Shown in pieces: positions 55,810 to 64,000 of a DNA stretch of 64,000 bases. This DNA is from Thamnidium elegans. Lineage: Eukaryota; Mucoromycota; Mucoromycetes; Mucorales; Mucoraceae. The stretch lies in contig JAIXMG010000034.1 in assembly GCA_025201345.1 (NCBI GenBank), positions 186,001 to 250,000 of the forward strand, in the 5' to 3' direction. Position numbers and translations under genes: made by a program. Position 1 is the stretch's first letter. Every line of letters begins with the position of its first letter. The notes below the pieces were generated by a model. The model ran no database searches. It had not been told where the DNA came from and worked only from the letters and a program-made list of their open reading frames with translations.

Positions 55810-56364
55810 CTTTTTACCAAGAATATCTAATTTGTAAATTGTAATACGTCCATAAAAATCTGTACCTTCTTCAAAAATAATCTTGACTCTCTTTAATCCT
55901 TCAGTTGCAGTAAAATTGAATGTCTGTGTAGGATTAATATCTTGGGGATAAAATCTACCAATCTCAACATGATAATCGTTAGGTGATTCAGGTGTACTAC
56001 CTACGGCAATACATGTTTTGCCAGCAAATCCTCCTTGAAATTGTAATACAATACTTTCAACTAATACAGGTGAAGGAAAATCGAGTAAAATATTTTGAGG
56101 CAAGCCCTTTGGGTTTTTAAGTGTGTTAAAAAAAAAAGCTTATCTTGTTTTCCTCATTTCACTAAAAAAAAAAAAAAAACTTACTTGCTCACTGTTCCAG
56201 CAGGTTTCGGCACTACCATCAATAAGATTCTGTTTACCATAGTTGGTAGTATCTCGGTTCAATACCGAACTTACTCTACATGAGTAGATTTAGTACTTGA
56301 TTGTGTCTATTTTTTCTTTCTCTCATTACTTTATACGAGTTTCAGAGCTAATTAAACTAGTCAT
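55777..56364 (-). CDS. NR2C2AP: NR2C2AP (TRA16)-like discoidin-type protein
   Basis: Three exons (56364-56330, 56275-56185, 56106-55777) encode 151 residues, close to the length of animal NR2C2AP. Shared features: start MTSLISSETRIKVSSVLNRD; GKQNLIDGSAETCWNSEQG, where animals have nearly identical ETCWNSDQG; a middle stretch VLQFQGGFAGKTC; and EEGTDFYGRITIYKLDILGK at the end. This is a small F5/8-type (discoidin) beta-sandwich. In animals it interacts with a nuclear receptor, which fungi lack, so its fungal role is unknown. Exon 1 holds only 35 nt. The last 11 codons (KKLFTSDSSISI region) overlap the convergent membrane-protein gene in antisense. Confidence 0.85.
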
Positions 56365-57864
56365 TAGTGTTGTGTAAGAAAAAAGAAACTAAAAAAGAAA
56401 AAAAGGCAACAGGATATTTCATTTCGCAGTGCAGTGACTGCCAAAAGCTCTATTCAAGAAGTTGTACATTTGGGAGATACACCTTAAAGTATACTATAGG
56501 GTTTAAAACAACGGAATGAAGATCCCATTTTCTTCTTTTTGAACCTTCGCTGCGCTGTAGTAAAAAGATTTGGGCCGAAGAGCGTCAGATGCTAGTCCAA
56601 CAGTACTAGATTATACCCAGGTTCAGAGTTAATAAACTATATCCATTATTCATAGCGATGGGTATGGCACACGCATATATCTCGTGTATTATAATTGCAA
56701 GATAAGGGGAGGAACAAGCAACTTTCTTCTTGCGTTATTGACGTCAGAAGAGTGGGACCCAAAGTTAAAACTATGGCCAAGCACAAGATATAATACCTCA
56801 AACTTACCTTCGACCTATGTAGTTCAATGGACGTGTGCATCGAGACAGTAGATACAGAAATTGCAGTAGAAGAAGGTGGGGCAAGCGATAATTTTTTAGC
56901 GGTGTCAAAAACAACTGATCAGATCTTAAAAGCAGGGATAATATCATAAATACAGCTAAACTCAAAACGACACGTTGGTAAGCGAAATTGGTTAACAAGA
57001 ACTAACCTGCATATGTCATCGAAACTGTGATCCATTAGATATGATTAACAAAGAGAGCCTATGAAAAAGTTTGAGTAAGGCAATACTTAGGTGGAATAAT
57101 GACAAAATAAATAGTGTTACCCTCCATAGTATATATAAATTTCTTGGATTTCTGAAATATATTAATACTTTAAAATTCAGTAATAGCGAATGCATGTCTT
57201 TCATATATCTGCTAGTATATTTAAATTTTCTCTTACAGTTCTTCCAACAAAGACAAATTCTCCAGGTCTTTATATTCAAGGCTTGTTTTAAGACAGACTT
57301 CCGAATTGTACGCTCGAAGGTGCTTCACGTAATACTTCTTTCCTACCTTGACCAATAATCAAGGCATGTATTGGCTTTCAACATCTATGTAGAAGTGAGG
57401 CAGTGTTAAATAATAAAGAAAAGAAAACTTTTATATATATTCTATTTACACGTTCTGAAAAGAAGTGTGATGTATTACTTTTCACGTGCCTTTATAAAGC
57501 GTTAAACAAAAAAAAGTTATACAGTATTACAGTCGGGTGGACCAGATTTGAGAATTTTCCACGAGAAGTGATCTTATGTACAAAAAAAAAAAGAGATAGA
57601 ATAATAATGAAGAAAAAAAAGATTATAATAAAACGGGGTCGTTATAACATGGAAAAAATAGTTAGCGATAGGTACAGTTCTAAAACAATAAATGTGTTTG
57701 TACCTAGGAAACAAAGCATTTTATTCTTCGTTGGTATTACTTATAAATCGGTGTCTATTTATCAATGCATTAGGAGACAATATTATATTCCGAGATACTA
57801 CAATTGCTATACAGTAACCTCTATTTTTAATGGTATTCGGCTTAAGGGTGAAATTCTGGCGAAT
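56365..57864. other. Intergenic, no secure gene
   Basis: Contains a 162-codon plus-strand ORF (57403-57891) rich in Lys, Ile and Tyr that runs into the Tc1 copy. It shows no recognisable motif and I do not call it a gene. Weak minus-strand ORFs near 56646-57000 likewise lack support. Confidence 0.45.
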
Positions 57865-59090
57865 AGTATATTAATACAACTGCACGGATAGGAGTTTTGA
57901 ATGCCGACTTTTTTTTAGAAAATTTTCAAACCTCTTTAATAAAGATCATTACTTTAAACATATAATCCATTAATTAAGCCGACGTGAAAACCTTCAATTT
58001 AGTTAATGGAACTCGTGGACCTTATAATAAGTTAAAATACCACAAATATTGAGGCGTTTTCTACCTTAATAAAGGAGAACACATTGTTTCTTCGATTGCA
58101 AAGCTACTTGATATGCCAACCAGGCAGATACTCCCTTGCCCGGAAGAGCATAAAATATGTTAAAGCGAGCAATTAGGAGCGATCCTTTTATTCCTTGCAG
58201 AGAGCTTCTGACGGAACTTGAACGTGTGGACATTTACGTCTGTCGAAATACCGTAATCGCCGTTGTTAACCGACTTGACTTCCATTCTTTTTACGCAACG
58301 TCAAAACCAAGGCTCACCGAAGATCACAAAAGATTGAGATTGGTTTGGGTCAAGGAACAGGTGAATTGGACTGAAGATCAATGGTATAATATTGGTTGGT
58401 CTGATGAGTTCCGTTTCATCTTTAAAAGTAACTTCCATGGTTGAAGAGAGCTTCGTAAGATCTGTTAACGGTATGAGGGGAAAAACTGTAACTCTATTGT
58501 AAAGCGGGGTGGTGGTTTCATGATTTGGGGGTTACTTTTGGGGAGGGGGGTTTCGGCCAGATTTTGATAGTTGAAGGCACTAAGGATCGGGACATTTATG
58601 TAAAAACATTGGCTCAAGCTTTCCATCCTTGGTTGACAAGACGAAAAGGACCTTTATTCTTCAAGAAAATGATACTACCAGCCGTGCAAGTAATTATACC
58701 AGATGGTGGAAAGAAACCCATCAAATCAGAGACTTTGGGTACTGGCCCACTCAAAGTCCCGACTTGAACCCCATTGAGCATATATGGCATTTACTTGAAC
58801 TTCTTATTGATAAAAAGAGAGCCTCTATACATAATATGAAAGATTTGAAAGCTGTCTTAGAAGAAGAATGGAGAAGAATGGACATCGAGTTTTCCCAGCG
58901 TCTGGTAGCCAGCATGGGTAGACTGTGCCAGGCAGTAATCGATGCCAAAGGCGGCCCAACGAAGTATTAATTTTTTTTCTTCTCTTTTATGTATTCACTT
59001 AATAAAGGTATTAAGATTATTAAACGGCTAAAATGAAATGTCTATCGAGTGTGTGAAAGTAGCAATCGCTTTGAAAAAATACGTTATTTC
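57865..59090 (+). mobile_element. Tc1-like element, decayed second copy
   Basis: Same family as the element at 33399-34626 but in opposite orientation and heavily mutated. The left end (ATACAACTGCACGGATAGGAGTTTTG at 57874-57899 region) matches the corresponding end of the first copy, and the right flank GTAGCAATCGCTTTGAAAAAATA (59059-59081 region) matches that copy's other end (GTAGCAATCGGTTCGAGAAAATA). Length is about 1.2 kb. Precise termini are not determined. Confidence 0.6.
57985..58970 (+). pseudogene. Tc1-like transposase pseudogene
   Basis: Homologous along its length to the first copy, in three frames. Around 58007-58130 TRGPYNKLKYHKY is followed by TGA (where the other copy has Trp) and GVFYLNKGEHIVSSIAKLLD. 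58157-58444 carries RSDPFIPCRELLTELERVD and IGWSDEFRF, the first Asp region, with the Glu-Ser context altered. 58629-58970 carries LQENDTTSRASNYTRWWKET and SPDLNPIEHIWHLLE, where the second catalytic Asp appears as the Asn-Asp of QEND. Frameshifts lie near 58140 and in 58445-58630. Clearly inactive. Confidence 0.8.
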
Positions 59091-59505
59091 GGACGAAAAA
59101 AAATCCTATCGGCAGAGTTGTAGGTGGCAGTAGTTCGCGTTACGTGTATATGGAATTCTACTTAAAGAAAAGATTGAACTATTTAATCAAACATAAAAAA
59201 TGGGTTTTGTTTATTCCTCATGGTATAAAGGGAAAGAATTGATTTGACCGCTATTGAAACCTGAAACCATAAAAAGCTCACAACATGATTTACGATAAAT
59301 TAATACGATGAATTCTATATTGCTTTCACGAAAGAGTAGAAAAAAAGTCATAATCGCTCAAGATAACATACAAGCCTTTTTTTTTTTTACAAATTATTTT
59401 CATAAGTTATTCATAAATGTGTTTATTGTATTGTTTAGATTATTATTATTTTGAAATAAAGGTATAAATTGGCTATTCATAATAAACTGGTTTTTTTCGT
59501 ATGAC
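59091..59505. other. Intergenic, no gene seen
   Basis: AT-rich with a poly-T run (59381-59390). No coding potential. It holds the 3' region of the putative GPI-anchored protein gene. Confidence 0.45.
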
Positions 59506-60108
59506 CTAAAGAGCAACAACAGCAAATGCAGCAGCTACAGCAAGTACACCGTAATATATAGCTGTTCCTTTCTTTCCAGAAGCATTATTTCCTTCTCTAT
59601 CAGTAGGAGTAGGAGCATTAGTAGGAGACTTCTTGGGAGGAGTTGCGGTGTAGTTGTCAGGAGGAGCAAAATTCAAAATAACAGGTTGAATACAGCTTTG
59701 GATATCAGAACTACGAGTATGTTCGTCAGTTAAATAACCAGCCGGCAACATACGGAACTTGTACACGTATTGTTTATAATCCGATAAAGAAAAGTTCCAA
59801 GAATTAGCGTGAACTAAAAAATCAAAAGAAGGTTCCCTGATAGGAATATTTTTGTAGGTGACCAACCATTCTTCAGAGAGATCTACGCGATGTTGCTTGA
59901 TAACATCAATATCAATATTACCACTTTTAAAGTAAGAAGTTGTAAAGACAGGAAGAGTAGCGTCCCAGGTGATGTTACGGTACTCATTAATGTACCAGGT
60001 AGCGTTGTTCAAAGGAGCAGTGAAAGCGGTAGTGTTTGTATAAGGAGCACAGGACATGATTAAATTGTTATTTGTATTGTTATTAAAAGAAACTTGGTAA
60101 AAAGACAT
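59506..60108 (-). CDS. Putative GPI-anchored surface protein
   Basis: Single-exon ORF of 200 residues from ATG at 60108. The central part (TWYINEYRNITWDATLPVFTTS, residues about 35-56, then IDIDVIKQHRVDLSEEW and FLVHANSWNFSLSDYKQYVY) resembles the Ig-like domain of DUF7137/Kre9-type fungal surface proteins. It has several N-glycosylation sequons (NNT, NAT, NIT, NYT, NAS). The C-terminus has a Pro/Thr-rich spacer and a hydrophobic tail (AIYYGVLAVAAAFAVVAL), as for GPI attachment. A classical N-terminal signal peptide is not seen from this start; it may lie in an unrecognised upstream exon. Family assignment is tentative; surface location is inferred from the tail. Confidence 0.65.
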   Translation of the reverse strand: MSFYQVSFNNNTNNNLIMSCAPYTNTTAFTAPLNNATWYINEYRNITWDATLPVFTTSYFKSGNIDIDVIKQHRVDLSEEWLVTYKNIPIREPSFDFLVHANSWNFSLSDYKQYVYKFRMLPAGYLTDEHTRSSDIQSCIQPVILNFAPPDNYTATPPKKSPTNAPTPTDREGNNASGKKGTAIYYGVLAVAAAFAVVAL

Positions 60109-60746
60109 TGGGCTTTTATATAGATATTGAAGCAAAGTTATGTTATACAGAAAGGAACGTTTGGAGAAACGTTAAGAAGTAGGGGTTAGAACCGGCGCAC
60201 TCATAAATGCCTACTGTAACATTTACATATTGTAAAATATGTAATAAAATAGCCAAGCGTCAACTGATGTCGTACATTGCTTGGCATAAAATTATTATAA
60301 CATTAGATCAGATATGTCATTAGAACTATTTCGTGCCCTGATTTTATTTGGATCACCAATGTTTAATTTTCTACAAAGTTTTATGGCCAAGACTTGCTTA
60401 GCACTTGGAATGTGGGACATGATAGAAATATACAAATATGGATCTGCGTGTTACCATACAGATTAAGTATATTATTCTAATATAGTATCAAGCTTATATG
60501 TATATGTATTTAAAATGCAAGTTCTTTTCAAAATTTTAAAAGTCAAAATAAAGTTGATATGAAGAATAGCGTGGTTTTTTTTTTTTGCCTATTTAAATAC
60601 GTGTTCAAATCAGTGTACAGTCCAGTTGGTGGATATTCTCGGTTGCAAAAAAAGTAAAAAAAAATATAACGGAATATAAGTGAAATTCCTTTTGTGAAAG
60701 ACTTTTATAAAGAGGAATTCTTGGTACGCATTCTATTTACACGTTT

Positions 60747-60810
<64 letters not shown>

Positions 60811-61378
60811 AGACGTATTCTTAAACATCTTGCATTGAACGAGTTGTAACAAGTTGTAAACATGTGTATAAAAATGATTAAATAGAAGGCTTGAGTGAAT
60901 AAGCCTATTTTATCAATCTAGTAAATATTAATTCTATCTTTTTTTTTAAAAAAAAAAAATCTCTTTTTCTTTTTCTTTATATAATGTATACCAGTAAGTA
61001 TTTTTTTGTTTTTTTAAGTACGCACCTTTTAAAAGAGCTTAACTATATATAATATTCTTTATTATTACTCTCTTTTTTTTTTTTTTAGTATTTTTGCTTT
61101 TTTTTTTATGTTCATAAAAAAGGATACGGCTCTTCCTAAAACAAACACTCAGGCATAAGAACGCTTCTTGCTCAAATGTGTTCCGCCTAACTATTCTGAC
61201 ACGTAGATATCGAGTGGACCGTCACTAGCACGAGACCATGATATTCGCTAAATTATTATGTGCTACTTTTTAAAAGCTTTATAAAGAAAAGTAAAAAATA
61301 ATACACCGCACTTTCTTTCTGAGCGTGTAAATAGACTGTGTACCAAGAATTCCCCTTCATTAATTCTTTGTAGTCAAA
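60109..61378. other. Intergenic with long poly-A tract
   Basis: Contains an uninterrupted A59 run at 60750-60808 and other homopolymers. CTTTATAAAG-type elements at 60704-60713 and 61276-61287. No ORF with protein-like content. Confidence 0.5.
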
Positions 61379-62055
61379 ATGAAAGCACCAAAGTCATCAA
61401 AAGTAATAAAGAGCTTTACTCTAACAGAACTTCAAGGCAGCTTAAGACTATCTGATAAGATCTTTTTATGCTCTTTGGATTACTAGAGATCAGTTTATAA
61501 GCTAATAAAAGATTATTTTAAAGTAGCAGAAATTCATCAGTCAACTGCACATCAAATGTATTCAAATGTATTGAATTCCTTAATACAGTTGACTAACAAT
61601 CAAACAAAGGTCATAAAAGGTGTAAAGACATACTGTGAAAAGCTTGACACGTATTACAAGAACAACTCTATCAAGATACATATTTTTGAAGAATATGAAA
61701 ACCAAGAGAGAGTTATTAGAAAAAAGAAGACAAGAGAAATATTCCGCAATGAAAATATAATTGTACGAAACCCCATAGTTGGTCGCATAATAAAGGATTC
61801 AAGCAGTACTCTTTCAATGTCGTTTAGTCGTGCCGAGGTTTAATAACTGATAATACAAGTATTGATCGTTCAAGCAATGCCAGTTCAAGCGAAAGGATAT
61901 ACGAATATTTAGAGAATGATGTCGATGATACTGAGAGTATTATTATTACTGGAGATAATGACGGTGACAGTAGGGATGAAGCACTTGGAAATAATGATCC
62001 TAGAGAAGTAAGATCATTGACCTATAAATACACATTATTAATTCTATTATGTAAC
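61379..62055 (+). pseudogene. Decayed ORF of unknown, possibly element-derived, protein
   Basis: From ATG 61379 a frame reads MKAPKSSKVIKSFTLTELQG and continues through one TAG (61484-61486) to a stop at 61841-61843, including VIKGVKTYCEKLDTYYKNNS and RKKKTREIFRNENI. After a frame change, protein-like sequence continues (ITDNTSIDRSSNASSSERIY, EYLENDVDDTESIIITGDND) to about 62055. The pattern of basic helical part then acidic Ser/Asp-rich tail looks like a real former protein. No family is recognised. One nonsense and one frameshift indicate a pseudogene, unless the breaks are unrecognised introns. Confidence 0.4.
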
Positions 62056-63299
62056 TAACTTAGAAAAAAACACGAACGCTACCACTATGTTTATAAGTGG
62101 GCATATGACCTCACAACTATGTATATTGTTATACTTAAATTTCTCATCTAAACTTGGGTGCAAAATTTAACATAGGAATTATCGTATTTATAAAATAAAT
62201 AAAGAAAAGGAAAAAGTTATTAATATTTGCATCTGATCAGATGAATTTTTTCGAAAAAAAATTATATCTGATTCTTGAAGTGTACTTATAGTAGTGAGTA
62301 ATCTTCTACGTTCATGACTAGCTGCTTTTTTAATAACGATTACATGCTTTCAAGTAACCTTATTCAACATATTCATATATTTATGTCAACTTAAACAATC
62401 GATAATACACTCTTTTTATAGCTTTAAAATGGAATATGGAAGATGAAAATCCCGTAATATACATTTTGTTATACATACATATTTGACAGCAAAGTAGTTG
62501 GTAACATTTTTCAACTAGGTTAAGTTATTCACTTACAAATATATGAGAACTAAAAATACACCTATATAAATCGTATAAAGGTATTATATTTTCTCTTATA
62601 TCACTTATTACTTTATTTATTTATTTCACGATGAAGTAGCTTATTATATTTAAAATAAAATGTAACTTTACATATTAGGCTAATGTCATTTATTTTTCTT
62701 TTTTTTTTTTGTTCTGGTATTATATACATATACTTCTTATTATCAAGTAAACATTCGACCGAACGATCCTCACCCAGAAATAATCTGGTTTTCTTTATGC
62801 CTCTCGTCTTGGTGCTACATGCATTATAATACTATCAGCTATTTTCAAGACTATTTCCATTTCCATTTCCAATCAATGTAATTCACATTCAACCAAAACA
62901 AAACTAAATCGCGTGTGTATGAGCTATTAGGGAAATGATTTATTTAGCTGGTATTAACCATATCTACAGGATATAGGATGCTTGAAATGATTATAACATT
63001 TTCATATATTGACACAAATTCAAATTGCTAGATCCATCAACACGCCAATATATATATATATATACTTATGCAAGAGGCATGGTTAGACTATTGTGCATAT
63101 CTCAGAAAACTTCTCAATAAAGAGTACCACTATATAGCAAGTATAGAATGTACTAGGTAAAGAGGGCAGGATCACATTGAGCAATATGAAAAGCGTATAT
63201 AATAATCAATCAAGTCTCAATAATACACGAAAAATAAAGACGAAGAAGGTTAATCAAATCAAATATTAATAGAAGAAGTTCTTAATTACAGTTACCTTT
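62056..63299. other. Intergenic, no gene seen
   Basis: AT-rich with (TA)n (63050-63063), poly-T (62699-62711), and scattered short ORFs. Nothing supportable. Confidence 0.5.
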
Positions 63300-63660
63300 T
63301 GAAGAAACAAAAATACATCCAATTGCCAATATAAGTTCGGATTGCAATCTCCATAACATGCAAAAGCACCCTTAGAACATTGTGTACTGTTCTTACCACA
63401 TCTAGTGCAACTCTTAAATTAAGCATCAATAAGAGCATATCCACTTCCAACTAAACAGAAAAGCCGTTACGCAGAATACAGAAGAATGTAACAAGTGGCA
63501 TAATGCCAATTTCATCTACAACAAATAGTTTCGACAGATGGTTTTTTTTAACTGACAAAATTAAATCTTGTCTTTCGACAATTATTGAGCGGAATTTCAA
63601 CATGAAAAGAACTGTGTACTCCAAATGATCAAGCACCAGATTATCAAAGCTCTGCAATAC
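63300..63660 (-). pseudogene. Possible decayed nuclease/transposase remnant with Cys clusters
   Basis: Minus-strand ORF 63657-63451 (ending SKLFVVDEIGIMPLVTFFCI...) is followed in another frame by SCTRCGKNSTQCSKGAFACY then GDCNPNLYWQLDV (about 63425-63310). A VVDE-type segment, then paired CxxC-like Cys and an [LY]WQ-D-like stretch, recalls the C-terminal zinc-finger region of TnpB/Fanzor-type nucleases carried by Mucorales elements. The match is loose, requires frameshifts and has not been tested by search. It could be chance. Confidence 0.2.
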
Positions 63661-63876
63661 TAACTACAAGTAAAGTAAACCATTAGACGCTAGTAAAGGA
63701 GCTTCGTGAAAACCATTCTATCCTTAAAAATGACATCATTTGGATGGTGATTGCGTGCCACCCAACTTTCCAAAAATGCGGATATCCAAAATTAGGTGCT
63801 TCAAGCAGATTACAAGCGTGCCTTAGTTTTTTTTTTTTCTTCTTCCAATATTATCTATTGTACTTTTTTTTTATAT

Positions 63877-64000
63877 ATGGACATTAAAAGCTGGTTGCGT
63901 ACAGTTCTAAAACATGTGAGTTATATAAGATTCATTGCATAGTATATGACAGTTTTTTTTATTTACGATCGCTTATTTTATTATTTTTAGTACCAAGACC
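63877..64000 (+). CDS. Possible start of a gene running off the right edge
   Basis: ATG at 63877 encodes MDIKSWLRTVLKH and is followed by a perfect GTGAGT donor at 63916. A 75-nt intron ends TTATTTTTAG at 63990, and the frame then continues as YQD to the window end. Intron size and site quality match real genes nearby. A TTTATATA element lies directly upstream. Only 16 residues are visible, so no function can be proposed. Confidence 0.4.

Noticed and set aside
57403..57891. 162-codon plus-strand ORF before the Tc1 copy
   Set aside because: Lys/Ile/Tyr-rich without motif, runs into the transposon end, and no promoter or splice evidence. It may be chance in AT-rich DNA.

Overview
The window looks like nuclear DNA of an early-diverging, AT-rich fungus, most likely of the order Mucorales (Mucoromycota). 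This is inferred from several things: gene content; very short introns (mostly about 43-100 nt, GTAAGT-type donors, some TACTAAC-like branch sites); many microexons; a Ras protein closely resembling the Mucor RAS3 type; decayed HSPA12-like Hsp70 genes; and Tc1-like elements. Protein-coding genes are closely packed. I could resolve most exon structures by requiring GT-AG splice sites, consistent phase and conserved protein motifs. No rRNA gene, complete tRNA, CRISPR array or organellar sequence is visible.

Layout. 1-82: 5' end of a secreted FAS1-like protein (minus, leaves the window). 1481-3172: pyruvate decarboxylase. 3500-7510: a tRNA-like 5' half followed by two tandem, broken Hsp70-like (HSPA12-type) genes. 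8154-10022: hyaluronan/chitin-synthase-like GT2 glycosyltransferase. 10066-13214: NPR3 (GATOR1/SEACIT subunit) divergent from a RAS3-type GTPase. 13375-14240: NCS-1 calcium sensor, then a possible 65-residue protein. 15403-17621: DPM2 and ribosomal protein L4, each apparently with a start codon alone in its own exon. A 51-residue two-exon peptide gene lies directly upstream of RPL4. 18091-22015: a HAD phosphatase and a 5'-nucleotidase-like phosphoesterase. 22661-25200: a four-TM protein and a His/Tyr/Asn-rich coiled-coil protein. 25423-26746: YHM2 carrier. 27318-27970: decayed ORF. 28324-32024: PHO80-like cyclin and neutral trehalase, with a degenerate trehalase 3' fragment about 0.8 kb downstream. 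33400-34626: Tc1-like element. 35628-36034: protein with a metallothionein-like tail. 36692-38079: NIPA-type Mg transporter. 38674-39054: small Cys/His-tailed protein. 39522-42936: 16-exon phospholipase D. 43186-45389: UTP5. 46504-50224: SMG6/EST1-type PIN nuclease. 50930-51596: calmodulin-like protein. 51771-53344: SUR7/PalI-type membrane protein. 54723-56364: an unknown multi-TM protein whose CDS end overlaps a convergent NR2C2AP homologue. 57865-59090: a second, badly decayed Tc1 copy. 59506-60108: a putative GPI-anchored protein. 60109-64000: mostly empty, with decayed ORF traces and the start of a possible gene at the right edge.

The genes do not form one pathway. Two themes recur. The first is nutrient and signal response (NPR3, RAS, NCS-1, PHO80-like cyclin, trehalase with PKA-type sites, PLD, calmodulin). 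The second is unusual gene architecture: a 2-nt exon in RAS, 11-, 12-, 16- and 24-nt exons in other genes, and start-codon-only exons. I saw no clearly novel multi-gene system. The strongest leads are the RAS 2-nt exon, the metallothionein-like tail made by splicing, the overlapping convergent CDSs, and the small peptide gene abutting RPL4.
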